From an uncultured Bacilli bacterium (GTDB taxonomy: Bacteria > Bacillota_I > Bacilli_A > RF39 > UBA660), in the NCBI GenBank assembly GCA_934141575.1, contig CAKPCJ010000004.1, positions 1 to 62,140 on the forward strand: DNA of 62,140 nt, written 5' to 3'. The translations under genes and the position numbers were made by a program. The notes beneath the pieces are model-generated. The model had not been told where the DNA came from and did no database searches. It was given only the letters and a program-made list of their open reading frames with translations. Below, one piece after another: positions 7,545 through 16,336 of this stretch (its first letter is position 1; every line of letters starts with the position of its first letter).

Positions 7545-8369
7545 ATGGTAAAATATATCAAGACTAATAAAGAAATTCTAGTGTCAATAATGATATTAAT
7601 AATATGTTTAATTATTAATATATTTTGTTTTTTTGACCAGTATAATCAATTGTTAGGTGAAGAAGCCAATTATGTAAGTGCATACTCATTTTGGAGATTT
7701 GTAACGACATATGGTATATGGGATTATGTTGTGGTATTAATGCCAATTATAATAGGCATTGGATGTGTATATAAAATGCACAAAGAAATAGTAAGTGGTG
7801 TATTTAAAGACATATCATTAAGATGCAAATATAACAAATATATACTAAAACAAATTATAAATTGCTATAAGAAAACATTTATATTAGTTTTAGTATATAA
7901 TTTAATAACCTTTTTAATTGGTATAATACTATTTAAAGCTAAGTTGAATACAACAGACCTAAATACACAAATATCAAGTTACTTTGATAATGGAATAAGT
8001 CATCCAAGCTTGTATTTTATACTTACAATAATAAGCAACTATATAGGAATGTTATTTATGTGTAATATGGCATTGATATTTTCAAGATTAATAAGGAAAT
8101 TTTATTTATCAACAATATCAACATTTATGTGTTTCAATTTTATATGTTTATGTGGAGAGATTTATGGTAGATATTTTTTATATGAATCTTTTCATTTAGA
8201 ATATTTTAAATGGTTAAGCCCATATAGGCTTCTGACACCACAAGCAAGTGATATCATGTCGTATAACATATTGTTTGGTATAATATTATTTTTTATAAGT
8301 TTAATAATATTATTGATGATGTATCTAGGAAAGAAAAATAAAGAAAGATTGGTATTAAGAAATGAATAA
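7545..8369 (+). CDS. Multi-span membrane protein, putative ABC transporter permease 1
   Basis: A 274-residue hydrophobic protein with about six membrane spans: an N-terminal one at ~10-30, a periplasmic-type segment, then pairs near 60-80, 105-130, 155-185, 190-210 and 235-260. I do not recognise a named family. It is the first gene of an operon that ends in an ABC ATPase (9751), so it is most likely one of its permease subunits. This layout recalls ABC-2-type immunity or export systems (LanFEG-like), which is an inference. The start is the ATG at 7545, which follows GGAGG. Confidence 0.6.
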   Translation: MVKYIKTNKEILVSIMILIICLIINIFCFFDQYNQLLGEEANYVSAYSFWRFVTTYGIWDYVVVLMPIIIGIGCVYKMHKEIVSGVFKDISLRCKYNKYILKQIINCYKKTFILVLVYNLITFLIGIILFKAKLNTTDLNTQISSYFDNGISHPSLYFILTIISNYIGMLFMCNMALIFSRLIRKFYLSTISTFMCFNFICLCGEIYGRYFLYESFHLEYFKWLSPYRLLTPQASDIMSYNILFGIILFFISLIILLMMYLGKKNKERLVLRNE

Positions 8370-8700
8370 TAACATAATAAAAACAACAATAATAGATCTT
8401 ATATCTTCAAAAACATACTTAATATTATTATTACTAATAATATGTGGATCATATGTATTTACATCATATAACCCAGTAACTTCAAACTATATAACAAATA
8501 TAAATTATACATTAACAATGCATCAAAACTATTATACATTTATAGTCTTCCCAGTAATAGTCTTTCTAACAGTGAATGTATATTATAGATTTTCTAAAAA
8601 TTCAATGATATTGCTAAGGGTAAAAAACAAAAAAGCATATTTAAAATTGCAATTAAAAGCTAATTTCTTTCTAATAACAGTTTTATTTATTCAAATTTGA
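8362..8700 (+). CDS. Putative ABC permease 2, N-terminal part (possible frameshift)
   Basis: A 112-residue fragment with three hydrophobic segments that ends inside the third span. Its start overlaps the end of the previous gene. The next frame (8697) begins with membrane-type sequence and has no ribosome site, and the two together would give a ~250 aa protein of the same size as the neighbouring permeases. A single-base frameshift between 8664 and 8700 would join them. The sequence there is T- and A-rich, so sequencing error, real mutation or recoding are all possible. Confidence 0.5.
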   Translation: MNNNIIKTTIIDLISSKTYLILLLLIICGSYVFTSYNPVTSNYITNINYTLTMHQNYYTFIVFPVIVFLTVNVYYRFSKNSMILLRVKNKKAYLKLQLKANFFLITVLFIQI

Positions 8701-9116
8701 TAGCAATAATGATTTCAATAAATTTAAATAGAAGTGTAGATTTTAAAATAATAAATGATGAATATTATAATATTCCAAATATAGTAGTTTTATTAGTAAA
8801 TCTATTTAAAGTATACATGTGTTTTATAGTATTACAATTAATAGTTTTATTGAGTATTAATTTACTTAATAAACAATTGTCTTTGTTTACTGTGTTTATA
8901 TACATAGTACTAATCCGTTTATCGTCTAAATTGCAGTATACCCCAGTTATTGGATATTTGATGCCGGCATCAAATATATATTCATACATCATATACGATA
9001 ATATACTCCAAAGCTTTATAACAAGTTTTGCATATTACCTAGTAGAAATAAGAATATTAATTATAATACTGAAAAAAAATATTATAAAAAATAGTATTGA
9101 AAAGGAGATATTATAA
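8697..9116 (+). CDS. Putative ABC permease 2, C-terminal part (possible frameshift)
   Basis: A 139-residue membrane segment with about four spans, starting at TTG 8697 or ATG 8709 with no recognisable ribosome site. It continues the interrupted permease that begins at 8362; see that entry. Its stop codon overlaps the next start by one base (taATG), and the AAGGAGA site for the next gene lies within it, so the operon frame downstream is intact. Confidence 0.45.
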   Translation: MIAIMISINLNRSVDFKIINDEYYNIPNIVVLLVNLFKVYMCFIVLQLIVLLSINLLNKQLSLFTVFIYIVLIRLSSKLQYTPVIGYLMPASNIYSYIIYDNILQSFITSFAYYLVEIRILIIILKKNIIKNSIEKEIL

Positions 9117-9754
9117 TGATTAGTTGTATGAAGCAAAATATAAAAAATATATCGAGTAAAAAAATACCAAATTTAGTAATAATATTTACAATAACGTTAA
9201 TAGCGCTTTATTATATGAAAATAAATAATGATAAAATATACATAAATATAATTTCTACAAACATAAACACCATCAATACTTTTATATATATAATTTATAG
9301 ATTAATATATTTTGGATATTTAATGTACATGTCATATTGTATTTATACATTTGATTTAAAAAACAATCCTGAATTTTTGTTTTTAAGAATTTCAAGTAAA
9401 AAAATTTTGTTAGTAAAATATATATCATTATTGTTATTGAATTTATGTACTAGTATAATAATTCTTACAATATGTGTAATACTAACAAAAAATATAAATA
9501 TTTACTACTTAAAAATAATAATTAATGCAATGGTATATAATTTAACGATTCAGTGTATCTTTTATGTTTTAGTATCGTATTTTAACCAATATTCAATTAT
9601 AATGAGCGTAATCATGTATATATTACCAATATTATTAAAAACGAATATAACAGGTAATTTATGGTTTATAGTAATAGAAATACTAATAATATTAACAAGC
9701 TATATAATGAATCAGAAACTTATACTTAAAATTATAGAAAGGAATAAACAATGA
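9116..9754 (+). CDS. Multi-span membrane protein, putative ABC permease 3
   Basis: A 212-residue protein with about six membrane spans and short basic loops (KNISSKKIPN near the N-terminus, RISSKKILL in the middle). No named family is recognised. It overlaps both neighbours by a few bases, which indicates translational coupling, and the ATPase gene follows directly. An AAGGAGA site precedes the ATG. It is probably a third membrane subunit of the same exporter. Confidence 0.6.
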   Translation: MISCMKQNIKNISSKKIPNLVIIFTITLIALYYMKINNDKIYINIISTNINTINTFIYIIYRLIYFGYLMYMSYCIYTFDLKNNPEFLFLRISSKKILLVKYISLLLLNLCTSIIILTICVILTKNINIYYLKIIINAMVYNLTIQCIFYVLVSYFNQYSIIMSVIMYILPILLKTNITGNLWFIVIEILIILTSYIMNQKLILKIIERNKQ

Positions 9755-10392
9755 TGATAGAAATACAAAATTTAACTAAAAAAATAAATCAAGAAGAACT
9801 ATTAAAAAATATAAATATAACACTATTAGATGGAAGGATATACGGTTTTGTTGGAAGAAATGGTTCAGGTAAAAGTATGCTATTTAAAACAATATGTGGG
9901 TTCATAAATCCTACAACTGGAAAAGTTTTAGTAAATGGAATAGATATATATAAAGAAAATACATTTCCCGAGGATACTCGTGCATTAATAGAAAAACCTA
10001 ATTTTATAGGTGATTTATCAGGATTAGAGAATCTAAAAAATTTAGCCCAAATTCAAAATAAGATAAACGAGAAAGATATTTTAAAATATATGGAAATATT
10101 TGGTTTATTAAATAGTAAGGATAAGGCATATAAAAAATATTCATTAGGTATGAAACAAAAATTAGGAATAATTCAAGTATTAATGGAGGATCCTAAAATA
10201 CTTATATTGGACGAACCATTTAATGGATTAGAAGAACAATCAGTTGAATTACTTAGAAATATACTATTAGAAGAAAAAAATAAAGGTAAACTCATCATAA
10301 TAGCATCTCATATAAAAGATGATATTGATATCCTCGCAGACGAAATATATAAAATGGATGCTGGAGAAATAATAGATGTGCAAAAAAGGTAA
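9751..10392 (+). CDS. ABC transporter ATP-binding protein
   Basis: Nucleotide-binding subunit (213 aa) that powers the membrane proteins encoded upstream. Walker A is GRNGSGKS at residues 35-42, the signature is YSLGMKQKLG, Walker B is ILILDEPFNG, and the switch histidine is in IIASHIKDD. LGMKQ rather than LSGGQ is common in CcmA/BcrA-type and bacteriocin-immunity exporters. The start overlaps the preceding gene by four bases and the gene ends in a strong bidirectional terminator. The substrate is unknown. Confidence 0.85.
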   Translation: MMIEIQNLTKKINQEELLKNINITLLDGRIYGFVGRNGSGKSMLFKTICGFINPTTGKVLVNGIDIYKENTFPEDTRALIEKPNFIGDLSGLENLKNLAQIQNKINEKDILKYMEIFGLLNSKDKAYKKYSLGMKQKLGIIQVLMEDPKILILDEPFNGLEEQSVELLRNILLEEKNKGKLIIIASHIKDDIDILADEIYKMDAGEIIDVQKR

Positions 10393-10413
10393 TAGCATAA
10401 CTATTACCTTTTT
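10383..10413. terminator. Bidirectional terminator between convergent genes
   Basis: A 13-bp stem (aaaaaggtaatag with ctattaccttttt) closes around cataa. It overlaps the stop of the ABC ATPase gene and touches the stop of the minus-strand ligase gene. Confidence 0.85.
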
Positions 10414-11629
10414 AAAATTTATTATTTTTATATTTTCTCAAATAATTAAAATCTCTATACAATAGAAATAATTTTCTAGTAAAATTTTTATCATCCTTGT
10501 ATTTTAACGGATTTACATACTTATTTTGTTTAATAAGAGAAAATATTTTTTCTGATAAAATCTTATTGTCAACATATTTTTTAATAACTGCTTTTGGAAC
10601 AAATGAAAGAACCATTTGCTCCTTAATTAAAACTAAATCATGTCTTTTATTAAATATGACATCATCAATTAAGTATTTTACTAAATTATAACCGCAAAAA
10701 GCTAAATAATAACTACTCCTAGCTTGCCTTGGGTTAATTTCAAGAACCTTGTATTTATTATCTCTTGAATCATATTTAATATCAAATTCAGCAAATCCAG
10801 TATAATTAATAGATTCTAAAAAATCCTTAAATTTATTAATTAATTCTTCCTTATAACCATGTTCATCATATCCATTTACTAAAACAGTGCAATTTCCAAT
10901 AGCAGTTTTGGTTCTTTCTTGCAGAGCAATCTGAGCAAATGTCATAAGCTCTGCTTTACCCTGAGTATTGCAATAAAATATGGAATCAAATAAAGCATCA
11001 TCTCCACCCGGGATAAATTCTTGAAGCACTAAATTTCCATCATAACCAGAATTCTCAATTTCTTGTATAGATTTTTTAAGCTCATCATTAGAATATATTT
11101 TGTAAACTTTTCTCATTCCTTCAAATTCGTGTTTATGATATAAAAAACCATCACCAGGTTTAACAATCATAGGGAACTCATCCCATTCAGGAATTTTATC
11201 TCCACTTAAGCATTTATAAATTACTGTTTTTGGTAATTCAAGCGAACTATCTTTATAAGCTAAATAAAAATTTTCTTTTATAAGTAAATTGTTAATAATA
11301 TCTATTCTAGGATAATTGAAAGAAAAATATTTTTTTAAGACTTCTTCATTTTCAACGATGAGTCTTACATAAAAATCATTAGTGGCAATTAGCAAAATTT
11401 TATTCTGCTTATAATTATTTTCATTAGCATATTTTTCTAATATTTCAACAAATTTATCACTAATCCACAAATCTGGTTCAATCATGATATTAGTAATATT
11501 ACTATAATAAGTAAATCCCATTCTAGATTTACAAATCATATCGACCTTATTGTGATACAATTCATAGTAACATCTAGCCATATAATAGGCATTAATATCT
11601 GAACCAATAATTAAAACCTTAAAATTCAT
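10412..11629 (-). CDS. ATP-grasp ligase resembling D-aspartate ligase
   Basis: ATP-dependent carboxylate-amine ligase, 405 aa. The N-terminal part (VLIIGSDINAYYMAR, then ILLIATNDFYVRLI) resembles enterococcal Aslfm, which adds D-Asp to the side chain of the wall-precursor lysine. The ATP-grasp core shows PMIVKPGDGF, VLQEFIPGG and a metal-binding FAEFDIKYD...LEINPRQARSSYY. Length also fits Aslfm (~410 aa). The start codon overlaps the stop of the upstream racemase gene (taATG), so the two are coupled. The likely role is a D-amino acid side branch of peptidoglycan. Other amino-acid ligases of this fold remain possible. Confidence 0.6.
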   Translation of the reverse strand: MNFKVLIIGSDINAYYMARCYYELYHNKVDMICKSRMGFTYYSNITNIMIEPDLWISDKFVEILEKYANENNYKQNKILLIATNDFYVRLIVENEEVLKKYFSFNYPRIDIINNLLIKENFYLAYKDSSLELPKTVIYKCLSGDKIPEWDEFPMIVKPGDGFLYHKHEFEGMRKVYKIYSNDELKKSIQEIENSGYDGNLVLQEFIPGGDDALFDSIFYCNTQGKAELMTFAQIALQERTKTAIGNCTVLVNGYDEHGYKEELINKFKDFLESINYTGFAEFDIKYDSRDNKYKVLEINPRQARSSYYLAFCGYNLVKYLIDDVIFNKRHDLVLIKEQMVLSFVPKAVIKKYVDNKILSEKIFSLIKQNKYVNPLKYKDDKNFTRKLFLLYRDFNYLRKYKNNKF

Positions 11630-12831
11630 TACTTTAAACACCTCTCATCAATTTCCGAAACTTTCCCATCGACAATAAGTTTTCTAGGGATAAAAGGACT
11701 TATATTACATAGAATTTCATATACACTAGTACCAACATATCTACTAAAATTAAATATAGAATTGTTTTCCCCAATTATTTCAACCTTATCATAACATTTA
11801 ACAGTATCGTCAACTTGTATAATAATCATTCCCATGCATACATCACCTATGATAGGATACTTTTTGCCATTTATGCAAACATTGAATCCAACGGAACTTT
11901 TTCTAATCCCATCTGCGTAACCGATTGGTACAATTGCAATATTGGTATCACTCTTTGCAACATACTTAGCCCCATATGAAACAGTGTCCCCTTTTTTTAT
12001 TTTTTTAACTTGTATAACTTCACTATACAAAGAAAATGCAGGTTTAAAATTAATTGATAAATTAGTTATGACAGGGGACAAATTATACTTCTTAGAATAA
12101 TAATTTCTTTTTAGTTCTCGTAATTTGGATTTTAATCCACCAACAGGTATGCTAGGGCGTATGTAACCATACATAATAATCCCAAGTCTGATTCCATTAC
12201 AAAATGATATTTTTGGATGATTTACAAGGGAAATACTATTCCCTAGATGCACTATAGGTACCTGCTTTAAATTAATATCATTTGTTATATCAATAAAATT
12301 ATTCAATTGTTTTTGCCATTCTTTATCATATATACCAACAGTAGCAAAATGACTAAAAATACCTTCCAAATATAAAAAAGAACTATTTTTAATTTTATTA
12401 TACACAATATTAAAATCTCCGCGATTGTTAATACCTAATCTAGACATTCCAGTATCAACCTTTATATGAATTTTTAAATTTCCATTAATTTTGCTCTTTA
12501 ATAATAAATCCAAATAACATATATCATGAACAGTAATAGTGATATTATTTTTAACACACTGATTGATGTATTCAATATCGATTGGCTCAACGCATAAAAT
12601 TGGAATATCGTGATTGTCTTTTCTAATCGAAATAGCTTCATCTAAAGATGAAACAACCAAATAATTTACTCCACTTTCTACCAAATACTTAGCAATTAAA
12701 CCGCTATGACCATAGGCATTGCCTTTAACAACTCCGAAATAGTATTTATAATCTGGGTAGTTCTGTATTATTTGCTCTATATTATATTTTAAGTTATTGA
12801 CATTAATTTCAACATAAGTATTTCTATACAT
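11629..12831 (-). CDS. Alanine racemase-like PLP-dependent amino acid racemase
   Basis: Fold-type III PLP enzyme (400 aa) that should interconvert L- and D-amino acids. The PLP lysine is in VVKGNAYGHS, the second catalytic residue is the Tyr of TVSYGAKY, and DTGMSRLGI and NGIRLGIIMYG are the substrate and cofactor arginine regions. The usual VCMDM reads VCMGM, so the substrate pocket may differ from a housekeeping Alr. Translational coupling to the D-aspartate ligase-like gene suggests it supplies that ligase's D-amino acid (D-Ala, D-Ser or D-Asp). Known aspartate racemases in this pathway have a different fold, so this pairing is unusual. Confidence 0.8.
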   Translation of the reverse strand: MYRNTYVEINVNNLKYNIEQIIQNYPDYKYYFGVVKGNAYGHSGLIAKYLVESGVNYLVVSSLDEAISIRKDNHDIPILCVEPIDIEYINQCVKNNITITVHDICYLDLLLKSKINGNLKIHIKVDTGMSRLGINNRGDFNIVYNKIKNSSFLYLEGIFSHFATVGIYDKEWQKQLNNFIDITNDINLKQVPIVHLGNSISLVNHPKISFCNGIRLGIIMYGYIRPSIPVGGLKSKLRELKRNYYSKKYNLSPVITNLSINFKPAFSLYSEVIQVKKIKKGDTVSYGAKYVAKSDTNIAIVPIGYADGIRKSSVGFNVCINGKKYPIIGDVCMGMIIIQVDDTVKCYDKVEIIGENNSIFNFSRYVGTSVYEILCNISPFIPRKLIVDGKVSEIDERCLK

Positions 12832-12933
12832 ATCATCGCCTCACTTATTATAAATTATACCACGTATATACTCAATTGTATTTATTTTTTTGAATATACA
12901 TGGTATACTACACTTAAAAGAGTTGGTGGTATT

Positions 12934-14013
12934 ATGAGTATTTCAAGAATAATTTTAATAGTAACAGTATGTTTTCTGATTTCTACACTTATGGTTCCTA
13001 TAGTAAAAAAAATAGCGTATCACATTGGAGCGTTGGATATTCCAGATGCAAGAAAAGTACACACAACACCGATGCCTAGATTAGGTGGACTAGCAATATT
13101 TACAGCATTTTTATTAGGATATATGTTATTTGCAACTCCAACTACAGAAATGAATTCAATTCTAATAGGAAGTTTTATAGTATTTTTAACAGGAATGTTA
13201 GATGACATAAAACCATTGCCGGCATCAATAAAATTTGGTGGTCAATTGCTTGGAGCACTCACAGTTGTATTTTATGGTGGAATTGTAATAGATAAAATAA
13301 ATATATTTTCGGCCACATTTAACCTATCTGACTTTGCTATATTGAACTATGGAATAACCCTATTTTTAATATTAGGATGTATGAATTGCATTAATTTGAT
13401 TGATGGGTTAGATGGTTTATCAAGCGGTGTAGCATCAATATTTTTTATAACAATAGGAATAATAGGATATATACAAGGAACAATGTCCGGACTTGATATA
13501 ACTTTAGCATTCATAATGTTAGGAGCAACGTTGGGATTCTTATTACATAACTTTCATCCCGCAAAAATATTTATGGGAGACTCAGGAACTTTATTTGTTG
13601 GATTTATAATTGGAGTAATTGCAATATTAGGGTTTAAAAATGTAACAGTTACATCACTAATAACACCATTATTAATATTAGCAATACCAATAATGGATAC
13701 ATTATTCGCAATAATAAGAAGATTGCTAAAAGGCCAGCCAATATCAAAACCAGATAAATTTCATATCCACCATCAATTATTAAATTTAAAAATTTCACAT
13801 GTTGGTACAGTCTTAATAATATATTTAATCAATATATTATTTGCATTATCATCAATTATATATGTATTAAAAGATGAAGCACTAGGAAGAATTGTATACG
13901 CAATTATACTAATAATAGTAATTTGGTTCGTATCAAATACAAGTGTAGTTGTTGATACTGATAACATAAAACATAAATTAAGCGAGTTGAGTGAAAAAAA
14001 ACATAAAAAATAA
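12934..14013 (+). CDS. tagO: Undecaprenyl-phosphate GlcNAc-1-phosphate transferase (TagO/WecA family)
   Basis: Membrane enzyme (359 aa, ~10-11 spans) that loads GlcNAc-1-phosphate on undecaprenyl phosphate and so starts teichoic acid or related polymer synthesis. Landmarks are the PRLGGLAIF region, the DD pair of GMLDDIKPLP, NLIDGLDGLSSG, the catalytic PAKIFMGDSGTLF, and the HIHHQL motif in the last cytosolic loop. HIHH and MGDSGT separate it from MraY. The ATG follows a GTGGT site, and the agr genes follow in the same direction. Confidence 0.9.
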   Translation: MSISRIILIVTVCFLISTLMVPIVKKIAYHIGALDIPDARKVHTTPMPRLGGLAIFTAFLLGYMLFATPTTEMNSILIGSFIVFLTGMLDDIKPLPASIKFGGQLLGALTVVFYGGIVIDKINIFSATFNLSDFAILNYGITLFLILGCMNCINLIDGLDGLSSGVASIFFITIGIIGYIQGTMSGLDITLAFIMLGATLGFLLHNFHPAKIFMGDSGTLFVGFIIGVIAILGFKNVTVTSLITPLLILAIPIMDTLFAIIRRLLKGQPISKPDKFHIHHQLLNLKISHVGTVLIIYLINILFALSSIIYVLKDEALGRIVYAIILIIVIWFVSNTSVVVDTDNIKHKLSELSEKKHKK

Positions 14014-14086
14014 AAATATACTTCCATTTTTTGACAATTTGTGATAAAATTGAATTCGGTTGCTATAGGTTAATGGGAGTGAATAT

Positions 14087-14806
14087 ATGATTAATATAAT
14101 AGTATGCGATGATAACAAGGAGATTAATAAGCATATATGTGACATAATTAACAAAACAATGATGCCGATTGATGCTGATTATGTTATAAAAAGACATTAC
14201 CTTTATGATGAAAAATTTTTAAAGGATATGAAAGAAGAAGGACCAAAAATATATGTATTAGACATAGAGGTCCAAAATACATCTGGGCTTGATATCGCAC
14301 ACATAATTAGAAAGACGGACTTGGATAGTCCTATTATAGTAGTATCGGCACATGATGAATTAGCAGACAGAGCGTTTAGAGAAAGATTATTAATATTAGA
14401 CTTTGTATCTAAATTTTATAATTTAGAAGTAGAATTAAAAAAGGATATAGAATTAGCAATACGAACATTCAATGGACGAAGAACCCTAAAATTTAATTCA
14501 AATAGAGTATCATATATGATAAACTTAAACGACATAAATTATATAGCAAAAGCTGTAGGAGAAAGAAAAGTAATTATTAAAACAATAAGCAAGGAATATC
14601 TAATAAATAAGAACTTTATAGAACTACAGAACATAGTTAGTGATAACTTTATCCAAACCCATAGAAGTTGTATGGTAAATATTGATAATGTTAAAGAAAT
14701 TGATAGCAGTAACAATATAATAAGATTTGAGAATGGTGATGAAACAAACTTATTATCGAAATCATATAAACTGAAAGGGAGATTAAAAGATTATGTTAAT
14801 AACTAG
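14087..14806 (+). CDS. agrA: AgrA-like LytTR response regulator
   Basis: Response regulator (239 aa) of a quorum-sensing two-component system. The receiver domain (1-~125) has the acidic pair in VCDDNKE and the phosphoacceptor Asp59 in VLDIEVQNTSG, with VVSAHDE as the threonine/serine position. The LytTR DNA-binding domain (~135-239) includes YIAKAVGERKVII and FIQTHRSCMVNIDNV. The sensor gene starts inside its last codons, and the matching agrB-agrD genes lie on the opposite strand just beyond. A GGGAG site precedes the ATG. Confidence 0.9.
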   Translation: MINIIVCDDNKEINKHICDIINKTMMPIDADYVIKRHYLYDEKFLKDMKEEGPKIYVLDIEVQNTSGLDIAHIIRKTDLDSPIIVVSAHDELADRAFRERLLILDFVSKFYNLEVELKKDIELAIRTFNGRRTLKFNSNRVSYMINLNDINYIAKAVGERKVIIKTISKEYLINKNFIELQNIVSDNFIQTHRSCMVNIDNVKEIDSSNNIIRFENGDETNLLSKSYKLKGRLKDYVNN

Positions 14807-16103
14807 TTTATTAGTAGTAACTTCAATAATTTTAATTTATACGACGATGTATTTTATAGCAAAGGCACAAAACATTACATTTAATATATTAAAACTAGAT
14901 ATTTTTAAACACTTTACAATAATATTAGCTGGAATAATCGCAGCACTATTACACACTAAAATAGAAGGAAGTTTAATATTAATTATAAATATATTAATGT
15001 ATGTATTACTTATAAAGTATATATTAGGTTTATCAACAGAAAAAGCCTTCTTTTCAACTTTTGTAATATATGTGGCCATAGCTTTTGCGGATGTACTAGG
15101 AGTTGTAATATATACGTTTTTAGATATAGATTTAATATCGATGACAGTCGAATTAAGGTCAATAAATGGTAATTTGTTAATTATACTTTTACTGTTTATA
15201 GGGACCTTTATAAAACCTTTGATGCTTTTGATAGAAGGGCTTATAGAAAAAGCAACATCAAAAATAGGAACGGTAATAATAGTAACTATTTCATTGATAA
15301 GCATTATTTACGTAATGGTGTACTACAATATTGAAACTGTTGATTTTGAGGATATAATAATAAAATTTATGACACTAATGGCATTAGTATTTATCTTAAT
15401 TAAGTTTTATATTGAAAAGCAAACCAAAAATAATTTGATAAAAGAATATGAAAAAATGAATGATTATGTAAAAATATACGAGGATGTAATTGAAAAAGAT
15501 AGAATAAGACGTCACGAAAATAAAAATCAATTAATTACAATAAAGGGCATGATATCTCCTAAAGATAAAAGAACTAATGAATATATAGACTCGTTAATTT
15601 CAGATAATTCTGACAAGTCATATAAATGGCTAAGTGAGTTAAAAAATATTCCGATAGGTGGACTAAAGGGTCTATTATTCTACAAAGTAAATAAAATGTG
15701 CGAAAATAATATAGAAGTAAGTTTAACAATAAGTAGGAGTTTGGAAAATTCTAAATTGCAAAATATTGATACCAAAACGTATAAACAATTATGCCAAATA
15801 ATAGGTGTTTATATAGATAATGCTATAGAGGCTTGTCTAGAAACAGAATCAAAAAGTATAGGAATAGAAATATATAAAGATGAAGATATTTTTGAATTTA
15901 TAATTTCAAATACATACAAAGGAAATATACAAGTTGACAACATAGATGCTGCAGGCTATACAACTAAAGGTAATGGTCACGGATATGGTTTGTCATTGGT
16001 AAGAGATATAATAAATTCAAATGCGCAATTTTTTCAAAATAGAGAACTAGTAAATGAATATTATATTCAACATTTATTTTTAGATCTAACTGATCAAGAA
16101 TAA
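14793..16103 (+). CDS. agrC: AgrC-like GHKL sensor histidine kinase
   Basis: Membrane receptor kinase (436 aa) expected to sense the cyclic peptide made by agrB-agrD. The first ~210 residues contain about six spans. The dimerisation helix holds the phosphoacceptor His241 in RRHENKNQL. The ATP-binding domain shows the N-box IDNAIEA and GHGYGLSLV near the C-terminus, as in AgrC/ComD-type kinases. It overlaps agrA by 14 bases. The order agrA-agrC is the reverse of the staphylococcal C-A order. Confidence 0.9.
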   Translation: MLITSLLVVTSIILIYTTMYFIAKAQNITFNILKLDIFKHFTIILAGIIAALLHTKIEGSLILIINILMYVLLIKYILGLSTEKAFFSTFVIYVAIAFADVLGVVIYTFLDIDLISMTVELRSINGNLLIILLLFIGTFIKPLMLLIEGLIEKATSKIGTVIIVTISLISIIYVMVYYNIETVDFEDIIIKFMTLMALVFILIKFYIEKQTKNNLIKEYEKMNDYVKIYEDVIEKDRIRRHENKNQLITIKGMISPKDKRTNEYIDSLISDNSDKSYKWLSELKNIPIGGLKGLLFYKVNKMCENNIEVSLTISRSLENSKLQNIDTKTYKQLCQIIGVYIDNAIEACLETESKSIGIEIYKDEDIFEFIISNTYKGNIQVDNIDAAGYTTKGNGHGYGLSLVRDIINSNAQFFQNRELVNEYYIQHLFLDLTDQE

Positions 16104-16105
16104 CA

Positions 16106-16136
16106 AAAAGAGTCGAAGACTTTCTTCGACCCTTTT
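16106..16136. terminator. Bidirectional terminator between agrC and agrD
   Basis: gtcgaag and cttcgac pair around a short loop and are flanked by an A run on the left and a T run on the right. It can therefore end both the agrA-agrC and agrB-agrD transcripts. Confidence 0.8.
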
Positions 16137-16153
16137 TCAATTGCTATAAATAA

Positions 16154-16285
16154 CTATTTTAACATTGATTTAGGCATTTCTGGTTCATCAAACCAAAATA
16201 ACACACATGCTTGAGAGCCGGTAGATGCAAAAGTGGAACCTAATACAGATAACACCTTTCCTAACATTTCACTCAAAAAACCCAT
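16154..16285 (-). CDS. agrD: AgrD autoinducing-peptide precursor
   Basis: A 43-residue prepeptide in the typical three parts. The amphipathic leader is MGFLSEMLGKVLSVLG, the core is Ala-Cys27-Val-Leu-Phe-Trp-Phe32, and the acidic tail is DEPEMPKSMLK. The DEPEMP tail closely matches the DEPEVP/DEVEVP tail of known AgrD peptides, where AgrB cuts and then links the Cys thiol to the new C-terminus. AGGAGG lies 7 bp before the ATG. It follows agrB (16337-16930) on the same strand and lies across from the agrC/agrA receptor genes. Cleavage before Asp33 would give a six-residue thiolactone ring. Confidence 0.92.
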   Translation of the reverse strand: MGFLSEMLGKVLSVLGSTFASTGSQACVLFWFDEPEMPKSMLK

Positions 16286-16336
16286 TTCTATTCCTCCTTC
16301 TGTTTAAATAAAATTTAAACCGCCATTCATAACCCC

